This document shows positions 28,312-37,864 of a DNA stretch of 64,000 nt, piece after piece. Source of the stretch: JBJGXI01 sp045635475 (lineage in GTDB: Bacteria > Bacillota > Bacilli > Bacillales > Amphibacillaceae); assembly GCF_045635475.1 (NCBI RefSeq), contig NZ_JBJGXI010000008.1:55707-119706 (forward strand), read 5' to 3'. The notes beneath the pieces are model-generated. The model saw nothing but the letters and a program-made list of their open reading frames with translations. It made no database searches and had not been told where the DNA came from. Position numbers and translations under genes: made by a program. Numbering within the stretch: the stretch's first letter is position 1; the number at the start of each line of letters is the position of its first letter.

Positions 28312-28805
28312 CTTTAGATGAAAAATCGAGTAAACAAATCAAAGTATCCATGACGATCAATGGAGAGTATGTAGAACTTACGGTTGCTCCGACGATGCGC
28401 CTTGTTGATCTTTTAAGACAAGAATTAGATTTAACCGGCACAAAGATAGCCTGTGGGATTGGACGTTGTGGAGCTTGTTCCGTACACCTGAATGACCAAC
28501 TAGTGAATGCGTGTCTTGTGTTAGCTTATCAAGCAGATGGGGCTTCGATCACTACCATAGAGGGATTGACTAAACAGGAACAAAAGCTGCATATCATACA
28601 ACGGGCTTTTCTTGAAGAAGGTGGGTTTCAATGTGGATACTGTACGCCTGGAATGGTAATGGCGACGAAATCGCTACTTGATCAAAATTCTTCACCTTCA
28701 GACTCCGAAATTCAAGATGCGCTTTCAGGTAATCTATGTCGCTGTACGGGTTATGGTGGAATTATTCGAGCGGTGAAAAGAGCGGCTGTAGAATTAAACA
28801 CATAA
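28290..28805 (+). CDS. pucE: Xanthine dehydrogenase iron-sulfur subunit
   Basis: A 171-residue protein with two [2Fe-2S] clusters. The plant-type cluster is in CGIGRCGACSVH with a later Cys in NACLV. The second is in QCGYCTPGMVM and NLCRCTGYGGI. It overlaps the end of pucD by 22 bp and ends the pucABCDE run. A terminator follows. Confidence 0.93.
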   Translation: MEQSKPITLDEKSSKQIKVSMTINGEYVELTVAPTMRLVDLLRQELDLTGTKIACGIGRCGACSVHLNDQLVNACLVLAYQADGASITTIEGLTKQEQKLHIIQRAFLEEGGFQCGYCTPGMVMATKSLLDQNSSPSDSEIQDALSGNLCRCTGYGGIIRAVKRAAVELNT

Positions 28806-28825
28806 AGTAAAATGGATAAATATTT

Positions 28826-28858
28826 GAACGGATACTTTATCCGTTCTTTGTTGTTTTA
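28826..28858 (+). terminator. Terminator of pucABCDE
   Basis: GAACGGATA and TATCCGTTC with a 3-nt loop, then TTTGTTGTTTT. Confidence 0.85.
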
Positions 28859-28914
28859 ATAAATTATTGTAACCTATAATAAGTAGACGTTATTGAAAAG
28901 CGAGGGTGGAACAG

Positions 28915-30087
28915 ATGAGGGATGAATTTCACGCTTATGTAAACAAACAAATTAAGCTACAACCGACCGGAAGAGGCAGTTTAGATAAGCTAACATTCTC
29001 AGTTAAAGATGTTTTTTCCATAAAAGATTATGCAAGTAGTGCAGGAAATCCTGATTGGCTAAGGACCCACGATAAATCTAGAGAAAACGCTCCTGTTATT
29101 GAACAGTTGTTAGAGGCGGGGGCTACCTTATCTGGTACAACACACACGGATGAACTGATGTATAGTTTAAACGGAGAAAACTATCATTACGGAACGCCGG
29201 TTAATCCAAAGGCACCAAACCATATCCCTGGAGGCTCTTCAAGTGGTTCAGCAGTTGCTGTTGCGGCTGGTGATGTAGATTTTACTCTAGGAACGGATAC
29301 AGGTGGTTCAGTGAGAATACCATCATCCTATTGCGGACTTTATGGTTTCCGACCGACTCATGGTGCAGTTGCGATTAGTGGTGTTATTCCACTTGCGCAA
29401 AGCTTTGACACAGTCGGATGGATGACAAAGGATATTGGAATGTTGCACAAGGTAGGTAAGGTGCTTATAAAAGATACAGGCAAGCCATGTGATCACATTA
29501 TTTTCCCAGAGGATGCCTGGAGCCTGCTCAATGACAAAGAGAGTAGTGCTTTGAAAAGTGTTATATCCAACCTGCAATCGTTTTGTGACAATACACAGTC
29601 GGTTACGTTAGCACAAAATGGCCTGTTTGAATGGGCAGAAGCTTTTCGCATTATACAAGGATATGAAATTTGGCAAACGCATGGAGAATGGGTTAGTGAT
29701 GTTAAACCAACGTTTGGTCCGGGGATTAAAGAACGGTTTATTGCTGCTGAGAAAATCAGTCAGCAGGCGCATGATGAGCAGCTTGATTTTAGACAGGAAA
29801 TTATAAAAGAAATTGTTCAGGTGCTGGGAGAGACAGGTGTGCTAGTAATCCCAACTGCCCCTGCAGGTGCTCCATTACGAGATATGCCTAGTGATCAATT
29901 AGATGAACGCCGTAAGAAAACGATGCAGTTAACGTGTGTGGCAGGATTGGCAGGATTACCTCAAGTTACACTTCCGTTAACAGAAATTGACGGGCTTCCG
30001 CTGGGTATATCGTTGATTGCTAATCGAAACCAGGATTTATCATTACTAAAATTCGCTGAGGATTTTGTTAAGTTTGTTGATTCTTAA
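28915..30087 (+). CDS. Amidase signature family hydrolase
   Basis: A 390-residue serine amidase. The Ser-cisSer-Lys triad is visible as the lysine in FSVKDVF, GGSSSGSAVAVAAG and DTGGSVRIPSSYCGLYGFRP. It lies between pucE and the FAH-family gene and near pucFG, so a urea- or ureido-type intermediate of purine breakdown is a reasonable but unproven substrate. The ATG at 28915 is favoured over a GTG at 28906 by the GAGG at 28902-28905. A group II intron sits just downstream. Confidence 0.87.
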   Translation: MRDEFHAYVNKQIKLQPTGRGSLDKLTFSVKDVFSIKDYASSAGNPDWLRTHDKSRENAPVIEQLLEAGATLSGTTHTDELMYSLNGENYHYGTPVNPKAPNHIPGGSSSGSAVAVAAGDVDFTLGTDTGGSVRIPSSYCGLYGFRPTHGAVAISGVIPLAQSFDTVGWMTKDIGMLHKVGKVLIKDTGKPCDHIIFPEDAWSLLNDKESSALKSVISNLQSFCDNTQSVTLAQNGLFEWAEAFRIIQGYEIWQTHGEWVSDVKPTFGPGIKERFIAAEKISQQAHDEQLDFRQEIIKEIVQVLGETGVLVIPTAPAGAPLRDMPSDQLDERRKKTMQLTCVAGLAGLPQVTLPLTEIDGLPLGISLIANRNQDLSLLKFAEDFVKFVDS

Positions 30088-30136
30088 ACTTCAGATTTGA
30101 AGTGAAATGCGTCGTAGTAGTGATTGCTAATCCGGC

Positions 30137-30257
30137 GCTGTGGAAAAATACGCCCTTTCCGCGGGGAAAGCTCTACTCCTCCTCCCTCGCAAAGAGCGCT
30201 CACTGCGGGGTCTTCAGACTGTTCCTTTCCCGCTGGAGTGGCGTATTTTTCCACAGC
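30137..30257. repeat. Dispersed hairpin repeat (family C), intact copy
   Basis: A 121-bp element with perfect 18-bp inverted ends GCTGTGGAAAAATACGCC. Its interior (GGGAAAGG, GAAGACCCC, CGCGGGG blocks) matches the second copy interrupted by the group II intron. A degenerate trace lies near 14010-14050. Confidence 0.75.
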
Positions 30258-30317
30258 TTAGGGTGGTTTTCTGTTAAACACCTTTAATGAAGCGTAGTCC
30301 CTACACTTTGACTCCTG

Positions 30318-32259
30318 GAGCGACCGAGCCTAGGTCGTAACATATAGCGGGTGGGATTCCCGTCGAGCAAGAACTAGCCATTCACTCGTAGCGAGTCTTG
30401 GAGGGCAGGTGGTAACACGCTGCCTTTAAGCGTAGACAGCTAGGTAATGGGCCGTAAGCCAAGCGGTTGAAGGGATTGAGCTTCGAAAAGAAGTGCTAGA
30501 TAGGAAGGCCGATGTTCTCAGGAGCACAGAAGGCAACATTATTATTTTCGGTAAAGGCGAGAGAATAATAACTTCCTCGGAGTCGATGACCTCGGCACGT
30601 TACACATTGATATGTTACGGCAACTCGGGAGAGCCTTTGGGTCTCTAACTGCAATAAAGTTAGAGTAATGACGAACAAGCGATAATAAAGTGAGGGCTGT
30701 CAAATGCCTAAAGGCAGTCGGATAGCGGCATAGTACCAATGAAGTCGGGTAACGCTGATGGAGGGAAGGCATGCGCTACCTGTCATTGCCCTTGAAAGGG
30801 AAACATTAACCATACACAGAGGTGGATATGTAATGGAAACGCAACTAACAAGGATAGCAGAATTAGCGAAAACAAATCACGACATGGTTTTCACTTCTCT
30901 GGCACATCTACTTAATGAGGATAACTTGAAACAATGTCATCACGAACTACCAAGTGGTAAAGCAACGGGCATCAAAGGGGTCACGAAAGAAGTTTATGGT
31001 ATGGAGTTGGACGATAACATCAAAAGCCTTGTTGAATCTCTTAAGAAAAAGGCATATCGACCTGTACCTGTTAAACGCACTTACATCAACAAGCCTGGTA
31101 CAACGAAGAAACGACCACTAGGTATACCGGACCACGAGGATAAAGTTGTCCAACGTGGCTTGACCAAAATACTGAACGCTATCTATGAGCAGGATTTTCT
31201 TGACAGTTCCTTTGGATTCCGACCGAATAGAAACTGTCATGATGCACTAAAGATTCTGAATGTGTACATCGAAAAGCGATACACCAATCATATTGTTGAT
31301 GTTGACATAAAAGGTTTCTTTGACAATGTAAATCATGACTGGATGATGGAATTCCTTAAACATCGTATCAATGACCCAAACCTCCTAATAATCATCGCTA
31401 GATTTCTGAAAGGTGGTTATATGGAGGAAGGGAAATACTTTGATTCGGATAGAGGAACTCCCCAAGGGGGAGTCATTTCACCCGTGCTAGCCAATGTGTA
31501 CTTACACTATGTGCTAGACCTATGGTTCGAGAAAGTGGTGAGAAAACAGTGTCGAGGACAAGCTTACATGGTTCGATATGCGGATGACTTTGTATGTTGC
31601 TTTCAGTACAAAAGTGATGCCGAAGGCTTTTACTCGTCTCTTATCAAACGGTTGCAGAAATTCGACCTGGAAATCGCAGAGAGTAAAACGAAAATCATTA
31701 CCTTTGGAAGATTTGCGGAAGAAGATGGAAAACGTGCTGGAAGAGGCAAACCTGACACATTCGATTTTTTAGGCTTCACTCATTACTGTGGCAAAAGTAA
31801 ACATGGCAAGTTCCGTGTTAAACGGAAAAGCAGTCGTAAGAAAGTGAACGCCAAGCTTAAGCAACAGAAAGAGTGGCTCAAAGCTAACCGAACCAAGGAT
31901 ATCAAAGATATTATGGATAGGTTAAAGAGATCACTTAATGGCTATTACAATTATTATTGTATCACGGACAATCTAATGGTAGTAAAGAGCTTTCTTTACC
32001 ATGTTCAAAAGTTACTATTTAAGTGGATGAACCGAAGAAGCCAAAGGAAATCGTTTACTTGGGACAAATTCAATTTATTCCTTAGAAAGTATCCTTTGCC
32101 AGAACCTAAGATAAAAAAGAACATCTATGAATTAAAGAAAAGTTTGAACTATATTCTGTGAACGATGGTAGGAAGAGCCGTGTGCGGTAATTCCGCTCGC
32201 ACGGTTCTGTGAGGAGTGAGGTAAATGCCACTAAACCGGCATTTACCCGCTTACTCGAC
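30318..32259 (+). mobile_element. Group II intron (1942 bp) with maturase ORF
   Basis: Self-splicing retroelement. The 5' end GAGCGACCGAGCC is a variant of the usual GUGYG start. About 500 bp of structured RNA (domains I-III) precede the reverse transcriptase ORF in domain IV. Domain V is the stem at 32175-32207, with AGC as its first triad and the arms GAGCCGTGTGCGG and GCTCGCACGGTTC. Domain VI is a stem of GTAAATGCC/GGCATTTAC and the intron ends in AC. The boundaries come from restoring the empty target repeat, which gives a single clean junction. Nothing indicates decay, so it is probably active in splicing. Confidence 0.88.
30833..32161 (+). CDS. ltrA: Group II intron reverse transcriptase/maturase
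   Basis: A 442-residue intron-encoded protein. Reverse transcriptase motifs run from RPLGIPDHEDKVVQ through GFRPNRNCHDAL, GTPQGGVISPVLANVYLH and the active-site YADD (249-252). The thumb/X maturase domain follows (LNGYYNYYCI). There is no HNH endonuclease domain, as in intron classes that insert without cutting the second strand. The ATG at 30833 has AGAGGTGG upstream; the frame is open 25 codons earlier without a good site. It promotes splicing and retrohoming of the surrounding intron. Confidence 0.93.
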   Translation: METQLTRIAELAKTNHDMVFTSLAHLLNEDNLKQCHHELPSGKATGIKGVTKEVYGMELDDNIKSLVESLKKKAYRPVPVKRTYINKPGTTKKRPLGIPDHEDKVVQRGLTKILNAIYEQDFLDSSFGFRPNRNCHDALKILNVYIEKRYTNHIVDVDIKGFFDNVNHDWMMEFLKHRINDPNLLIIIARFLKGGYMEEGKYFDSDRGTPQGGVISPVLANVYLHYVLDLWFEKVVRKQCRGQAYMVRYADDFVCCFQYKSDAEGFYSSLIKRLQKFDLEIAESKTKIITFGRFAEEDGKRAGRGKPDTFDFLGFTHYCGKSKHGKFRVKRKSSRKKVNAKLKQQKEWLKANRTKDIKDIMDRLKRSLNGYYNYYCITDNLMVVKSFLYHVQKLLFKWMNRRSQRKSFTWDKFNLFLRKYPLPEPKIKKNIYELKKSLNYIL

Positions 32260-32485
32260 CGGGACTAGCGGCGTAAGTGAGACCCCGGAGCGCGAAGGCG
32301 CGAGGAGGCTCACTAGCCCCCCGCGGAAAGCAAAGTGTAGGGACGGAGCGTGCACATGTAAGATCAGTGATCAGCTTTGCACTAAGACGCATATTAGGAT
32401 AAATTGCGCAAGAACAGCCTTTAGATACTGCTCTATTTTTTAACCGACAGCTATCAAGGTTGAGTCGCATGCTAAGGAGATAAAC

Positions 32486-33343
32486 ATGAGATTATTGACA
32501 GTAATAATAGATGAAAAAGAACAGCTAGCCATTAAGTTAGGTGATAGCGTTACTTTAGTTGAAACGATTAATAAAACCGAAAATCGTAATTTTCCTATTA
32601 TGTTAAATAAGCTTTTCATAGATAACCAGCTGCAAAAGTTAGGTGATTGGTATAACCAAACGAGTAAGGAAAAGCTATACTCGTATCCTTCGCTTGAAAT
32701 AGCAGCTATAAGCTATACGGCTGCATCCTTACAACCGGGAAAGATTTTAGGTGTTGGGATGAATTACATGGAAACGGTTATGGAGTTATCTGGGAAGGCG
32801 CCGGAAGAAGATCCGGTTACATTCATGAAACCATTGACTAGTTTGATTGGAAACAATGATACGATTATGCTTCCTTCTGTTTCTAATCATGTAACGGCAG
32901 AAGGGGAACTGGCCATAATAATTGGAAAGACGTGCAAAGATGTTAGTGAACAACAAGCGCCGGCATATGTTGCTGGGTTGACTACGGCTATTGATGTAAC
33001 TGCCAAGGACATTCATGCTGCCAATCCGAGGTACTTGCAGCGCTCGAAAAGTTTCGATACATTTTGTAGTATTGGACCAGAATTTATTACTCTCGATGAG
33101 TGCTCCGATTTACAATCGTTGCAAGTTGAAACGATACATAACGGTAATGTTATTCATTCTAATTTTGTTTCGAATATGATGTATTCGCCGTGGTTCATCG
33201 TCTCGTTCTTTTCTCAATCAATGACATTGATGCCTGGTGATATTATTTTGACAGGAACACCGGGATCGGTTTCTATAAAAAATGGCGATCAAGTCGGATG
33301 CAGTGTTTCTGGAATGCTGTCTTTAAAAAATAAGGTAGAATAG
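32486..33343 (+). CDS. Fumarylacetoacetate hydrolase family protein
   Basis: A 285-residue FAH-superfamily enzyme. ILGVGMNYMETVMELSGKAP is the start of the catalytic domain, EGELAIIIGK supplies metal ligands, and PGDIILTGTPGSVS is the family hallmark. FAH proteins cleave or hydrate C-C and C-N bonds of small acids. Its position inside a purine-degradation cluster suggests a ureidoglycolate-lyase-like role, which is an inference. AAGGAG precedes the ATG. Confidence 0.85.
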   Translation: MRLLTVIIDEKEQLAIKLGDSVTLVETINKTENRNFPIMLNKLFIDNQLQKLGDWYNQTSKEKLYSYPSLEIAAISYTAASLQPGKILGVGMNYMETVMELSGKAPEEDPVTFMKPLTSLIGNNDTIMLPSVSNHVTAEGELAIIIGKTCKDVSEQQAPAYVAGLTTAIDVTAKDIHAANPRYLQRSKSFDTFCSIGPEFITLDECSDLQSLQVETIHNGNVIHSNFVSNMMYSPWFIVSFFSQSMTLMPGDIILTGTPGSVSIKNGDQVGCSVSGMLSLKNKVE

Positions 33344-33346
33344 AGT

Positions 33347-33384
33347 AAAGGTGCTTGCTCCTTAAGGCACAAACACCTTTTACC
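33347..33384. terminator. Bidirectional terminator between FAH gene and pucG
   Basis: AAAGGTG and CACCTTT arms with an inner GTGCTT/AAGGCAC pairing, ending in T residues on both strands. Confidence 0.65.
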
Positions 33385-33386
33385 AT

Positions 33387-34622
33387 TTAATCAGATATAT
33401 ACACGTCTAACGCTGCTTGCAGTGCTTTACCCGTGTGCAATTTAGCGCCATGGCGTGTGAGTACTGCTTCTAATGCGCCAAGTACGAAAAGAATATTTTC
33501 TTTGCGACAGCTATAGCCCATCGAGCCTATTCGCCATATTTTACCGTGAAGTGGTCCGAACGAGCTGGCGATTTCAATGCCGAATTGACTTAATAGCATG
33601 CTCCTTACCGGCTCAGGGTCGATGCCTTCAGGTACAGTGACACAGGTAACCGTTGGAAGCTTACATTGTCTGTTTCCGTAAAGTTCTAATCCCATTGCTT
33701 CCAAGCCGGAAATTAAGGCGTGTTCGTTTAATTTATGTCTCGCGAATCGCTCCTCTAATCCTTCTTCTAATACAATACGAAGTCCTTCTCGTAATGCATA
33801 AAGCATCGAAGTAGCTTCGGTATGGTGGTTTAATCGTCGCGGTCCCCAATAATCTTGTAGCATACTGATGTCAAAATAATTACTTTTGATGGTTGGATGA
33901 CTCATCGCTTCTTCGTTTTTTCGGTCTGCTTCTGTCGAGATTCCACGCTCTACTTTTTTTCTTGCATTTATTAATTTTTCTAATCGATGGTTATAAGTAA
34001 TCGGGGACATTCCTGAAGGAACAGATAGGCATTTTTGCGTACCTCCTACAAGTCCATCAATATACCATTCATCTACTTTTACTGGTGTTCCACCTATGGA
34101 TGCGACGGCATCAACGACAAGAAAAACATCTTCTTCTCTACATGCTTTTCCAATCTGATCAAGCGGCTGCATGCAACCAGTCGACGTTTCACCATGAACA
34201 ATGGCGGTGATTTTTGGTTTTACTCGCTTTATTTCATCAATTACATCGTTTTGATCAAAAACCTCGCCCCATGTTGTTTCCATGATGTGAACTTCAGCAC
34301 CATAGCGCTCACAAATCTCGGTTAACAAGTGGCCGAATCGTCCGAAAATGGGTACTAATACTTTGTCGCCAGGTTCAATAATGCTACAAAGTAATGCTTC
34401 GATACCTGATCTAGATGTGCCATCTACTGGGAAGGCCCACTGGTTTTTTGTTTGAAAAACTTCTCGTAACATTTCCATTACTTCATTCATAATCGTCGTA
34501 AATGCAGGATCAAATTGACCGACAATTGGTGTGCTCATCGCTCGAAGCACGCGCGGGTCAACTTCCACAGGTCCTGCTGTCATAATTGTCCGAAGTGGCG
34601 TGTTTAATTCCTTATAGCTCAC
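33387..34622 (-). CDS. pucG: (S)-ureidoglycine--glyoxylate aminotransferase
   Basis: A 411-residue class V PLP aminotransferase of the alanine-glyoxylate family. DAVASIGGTPVKVDEW holds the PLP-binding aspartate and GGTQKCLSVPSGM the PLP lysine. In purine degradation PucG moves the amino group of ureidoglycine to glyoxylate, giving glycine and oxalurate. GTG start with GGGGGAAG upstream. It follows pucF by 78 bp on the minus strand, as a pucFG unit. Confidence 0.9.
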   Translation of the reverse strand: MSYKELNTPLRTIMTAGPVEVDPRVLRAMSTPIVGQFDPAFTTIMNEVMEMLREVFQTKNQWAFPVDGTSRSGIEALLCSIIEPGDKVLVPIFGRFGHLLTEICERYGAEVHIMETTWGEVFDQNDVIDEIKRVKPKITAIVHGETSTGCMQPLDQIGKACREEDVFLVVDAVASIGGTPVKVDEWYIDGLVGGTQKCLSVPSGMSPITYNHRLEKLINARKKVERGISTEADRKNEEAMSHPTIKSNYFDISMLQDYWGPRRLNHHTEATSMLYALREGLRIVLEEGLEERFARHKLNEHALISGLEAMGLELYGNRQCKLPTVTCVTVPEGIDPEPVRSMLLSQFGIEIASSFGPLHGKIWRIGSMGYSCRKENILFVLGALEAVLTRHGAKLHTGKALQAALDVYISD

Positions 34623-34700
34623 GTGTTCTTCCCCCTCATACTATAGTCAATTTCCTCATAACGGAAAGATGCAAATAGCTGCCTGAGCTAATTGACTCAT

Positions 34701-35948
34701 TTAGTAGGCTAATTCATATAAAAATGCTGCAAGAACGTCTACCCCATTTTGTAAATCTTCATTACTAGTAAACTCCTTTGGTGAGTGGCTAATTCCATTC
34801 ACACTAGGTACAAACAGTAAAGCTGTCGGACAATAAGCGCCAAATACTTGTGCGTCATGCCCTGCTCCACTAATCATTTCTTGATAAGAGATTCCTAAAT
34901 GTTCTGCTGCTGTCTTCATCATTTCTGTAAGCTCCGTATTCATGGCAACAGGAGATGCGTCCATCCATTTTGAAACAGAAATAGCTGTATCGGTATGTTT
35001 GGCAATTGCTTGAAAATGCGTGAACAGTTTCTCGCAAAATTGATCCACCATTTCCTGGTTGTAATGTCTAACATCTAGGGTGAAATCAACCTCCCCGGCA
35101 ATCACATTTGGTACGTTAGGCTTCGCGTTAAGTTTGCCAACAGTCGCGACTAAATTCGGATCAAATTGAGACGCTTGCTCTGCGATATAAGAGATTAATT
35201 TAGCGGCGGCAGTCATCGCATCTTTACGATAGGACATTGGCGTAGTTCCGGCGTGATTACTTTCCCCAGTCACACAAACATTGAATCGTCTTTGACCAAC
35301 AATGTGACTGACCATCCCGAGTGATTTTTGATTTCGTTCTAGTACAACACCTTGTTCCACGTGCAATTCAATAAAGTAACCAATGTCATCTCGTCTAGGA
35401 GAATGGTAGTTTGCGGGATTAAATCCTGCATCCGTCATCGCATCTATAAATGAAACATTGTCCGTGTCTTTTATCGTTGTTATATCATCAAGACTATACC
35501 GACCAGTAATGCTGCCAGATCCCCAAAAGGTAAGTGGAAAACGGCTTCCCTCTTCCTCACATAAGGAAACGACCTCAATGGTTTTCTTTGGCTGCCCATA
35601 TGTTTTATATAAGTGTTTCACTGCTAGTAAGCTGGCAATAATACCGTACACACCATCATAAACCCCACCTTCAATAACAGTGTCAATATGGGAGCCAGTT
35701 ACGATTTTCTTTGTTGCAGGGTCACTTCCTTCTAATCTCCCGAAGAGATTACCAACACTATCAAAGTAGGAGGAAAATCCCATCGTATTCATTTTTTGCT
35801 TTAAGGCATGCTGTGCGCAGGTCCATGATGAATTATATAATAAACGGTTAACCCCACCAGATTCGGATTGTCCAAAGGAAGCAAGCCATTTCACTAATGT
35901 TTCTACATTTTCCGTTTGTTGATGTGAAATAGATGTTCGAATTCCCAT
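34701..35948 (-). CDS. pucF: Allantoate amidohydrolase
   Basis: A 415-residue M20-family metal amidohydrolase. GSHIDTVIEGGVYDGVYG, LCEEEGSRF and ELHVEQGVVLE carry the bi-metal ligands, and SGAGHDAQV the later histidine. It removes the first ureido group of allantoate to give ureidoglycine, ammonia and CO2. It is divergent from pucR across a 167-bp promoter region that contains a PucR-box-like sequence. Start: ATG with TAGGAGG. Confidence 0.9.
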   Translation of the reverse strand: MGIRTSISHQQTENVETLVKWLASFGQSESGGVNRLLYNSSWTCAQHALKQKMNTMGFSSYFDSVGNLFGRLEGSDPATKKIVTGSHIDTVIEGGVYDGVYGIIASLLAVKHLYKTYGQPKKTIEVVSLCEEEGSRFPLTFWGSGSITGRYSLDDITTIKDTDNVSFIDAMTDAGFNPANYHSPRRDDIGYFIELHVEQGVVLERNQKSLGMVSHIVGQRRFNVCVTGESNHAGTTPMSYRKDAMTAAAKLISYIAEQASQFDPNLVATVGKLNAKPNVPNVIAGEVDFTLDVRHYNQEMVDQFCEKLFTHFQAIAKHTDTAISVSKWMDASPVAMNTELTEMMKTAAEHLGISYQEMISGAGHDAQVFGAYCPTALLFVPSVNGISHSPKEFTSNEDLQNGVDVLAAFLYELAY

Positions 35949-36048
35949 GAAGCGCGCCTCCTATCCACTATTTGATATATTCAGTTTATCAAGGGCTTTG
36001 ATGTTGTTCATTGGTAAAAGTGTACGAAATAAAAGGATTTTTTGTGCT

Positions 36049-36063
36049 TCTTAACCAAATAAT
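36049..36063 (-). promoter_or_regulatory. Candidate PucR box in the pucF-pucR intergenic region
   Basis: The minus strand reads TTATTTGGTTAAG, with the TTGGTTAA core of the B. subtilis PucR site. It lies between divergent pucF and pucR. Only one copy was found and no mismatch statistics were computed. Confidence 0.45.
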
Positions 36064-36115
36064 CTAAATATTTGTTAAAATACAAGTAAAGCAATTTAAT
36101 AGGGGCGGATATAAC

Positions 36116-37732
36116 ATGAAACTTATCGAAGTGTTGAAGATACCGGCGTTGGAGGGTTCAATGGTAATTGCTGGAGCGGAAGGGCTACAAAAAGAGGTGC
36201 TTCATGTAAATATGATGGACGCCCCGGATATTATCGATTATTTAAAGCCAAATGAATTGTTAGTTACGACTGCATATCATTTAAAAGATGATCCAGGTCA
36301 GCTACATACATTAATAGAACTGATGGCGGAACATGGATGTGCAGCGCTTGGAATTAAAACACAACGTTTTTTAAAACAAATTCCAAAATCTGTGATTGAT
36401 GTAGCTAATGCTAGGAACTTTCCGATTATCGAGCTTCCGATTCATAGTTCCTTAGGAGATATCGTTAATCAAGCTTTGAGTCATATTTTAGACAAACGTA
36501 CCAATGAATTACGCTTTGCGATAGATACGCACAAGCAATTTTCACAGCATATTATCAGCGGTAGTGGCATCGAAAAATTGCTGAGAAATTTATCAGAGAT
36601 GATTCGTTATCCAGTCGTATTACTTGATAAGCATGTAAAGCCAATTGCATTTTCCCATAAAGATAAAAGATATAGGGACATTGTTAAGGGATTGTATCGT
36701 AAAGACTCTGCTGTTTTCACGCCAGAAACTTCTTATTTTACATTCTCGACGTTACCTGATAAAGAAACCTATTCTGTTTATTCTGTGTACACATATGAAA
36801 AGACAGCAGGTTATTTGGTAGTCTTTGGTGAAATTCATGCAGAAGATCATGCAGCCATGTTAACGATCGAACAGGCGACGAACGTTATTTCTTTTGAATT
36901 AATGAAAGAAATTGCGTTACAACAATATTCGAGAAGAATAAGAAACGAGTTCTTTTTTAATGTGACGGAAGGTGCATTTTCATCTCAAGAAGAAATTATA
37001 AATCGAGCAAAGGAATTCAATTTAGCTTATGAACAAAAGTACCTCTGTGCGATTGGTAAGCTGGAAGTCAATGCATCTGCCGGAACCTTTACACAAAATC
37101 AGAGAGAATACGATAGCATTTTTGAATATTTGGAGGAAGAGCTGGCAGGTGTAACGGAGCGCTGTCACTTGTTTACACGAGGAGAGTTGTTTGTCTTACT
37201 TTTTGAAGTGGAAGATGCGACACAGTTAACATCAAAATCGGTAGTCAAGCAGCTAGAACAGCTTCAAATAAAGGTAACGGAACGCTATAAGCGGGTAATT
37301 TCGTTTGGGATTAGCAATTTTACACGCACCTTTTTACAAGTGAAAAATGCTTTTAAAGAAGCGCAGGACGCGTTATATGCCGGGGAAATGTCTGGCAGAG
37401 CAGGCTTTATACAAAGTTATCGCACAAAGGATGTTGTGGAATTATTACGTGCGGTTCCAAAGGATGATTTAACGGAATTTTATTATCACGTATTAAAACA
37501 GCTTGCTGGTGCACAACGGGATGATGAACAAACATTGCTAAATACGTTATTTGTCTACTTAGAATCACATTGTCAGATTTCTGAGACGGCTAAAAGACTT
37601 TTTGTACATCGAAACACGGTAGTTTATCGGTTAGAAAAATGTGAGGAAGTACTAGGTGGTCCGATAAATGATCCGGAAACAACCTTGCAAATTCGACTAG
37701 CTTTAAGGATAAAAACACTATTAAAGCTATAG
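36116..37732 (+). CDS. pucR: PucR family transcriptional regulator of purine catabolism
   Basis: A 538-residue regulator with an N-terminal PucR ligand-binding domain (about 7-125, starting VLKIPALEGSMVIAGAEG), a GGDEF-like middle region and a C-terminal HTH_30 helix-turn-helix (SETAKRLFVHRNTVVYRLEK, near residue 495). In B. subtilis PucR activates the puc genes in response to allantoin-type intermediates. The central location among the puc genes fits the same role. Confidence 0.92.
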   Translation: MKLIEVLKIPALEGSMVIAGAEGLQKEVLHVNMMDAPDIIDYLKPNELLVTTAYHLKDDPGQLHTLIELMAEHGCAALGIKTQRFLKQIPKSVIDVANARNFPIIELPIHSSLGDIVNQALSHILDKRTNELRFAIDTHKQFSQHIISGSGIEKLLRNLSEMIRYPVVLLDKHVKPIAFSHKDKRYRDIVKGLYRKDSAVFTPETSYFTFSTLPDKETYSVYSVYTYEKTAGYLVVFGEIHAEDHAAMLTIEQATNVISFELMKEIALQQYSRRIRNEFFFNVTEGAFSSQEEIINRAKEFNLAYEQKYLCAIGKLEVNASAGTFTQNQREYDSIFEYLEEELAGVTERCHLFTRGELFVLLFEVEDATQLTSKSVVKQLEQLQIKVTERYKRVISFGISNFTRTFLQVKNAFKEAQDALYAGEMSGRAGFIQSYRTKDVVELLRAVPKDDLTEFYYHVLKQLAGAQRDDEQTLLNTLFVYLESHCQISETAKRLFVHRNTVVYRLEKCEEVLGGPINDPETTLQIRLALRIKTLLKL

Positions 37733-37864
37733 AGTTGTTTTAGGTATTATGCTTATTTTCTGATTGAAAAATTGGTGATGATTGATAATGACATAGGTCT
37801 GTTGGTTACTTACTATTAATGAATAGGATGTACGATCGGCACATAAACAGATAGGAGCAGATAT

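Larger units (their letters stand above)
30297..32344. repeat. Dispersed hairpin repeat (family C), split by a group II intron
   Basis: Perfect 14-bp inverted arms GTCCCTACACTTTG (30297-30310) and CAAAGTGTAGGGAC (32331-32344). Joining the flanks of the intron restores ACTCCTG/CGGGACTAGC, which aligns with ACTCCAGCGGGAAAGG in the neighbouring intact copy. The right part contains TGAGACCCCGGAGCGCGAAG and CCCCGCGGAAAGC. Confidence 0.75.

Noticed and set aside
30102..30772. ORFs of 60-76 codons before the maturase
   Set aside because: They lie in the hairpin repeat or in structured intron RNA domains, with no family resemblance.
32225..32470. Two overlapping ORFs just after the intron maturase
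   Set aside because: They cover intron domain VI and the GC-richer hairpin repeat and have no ribosome binding site or protein-like composition.
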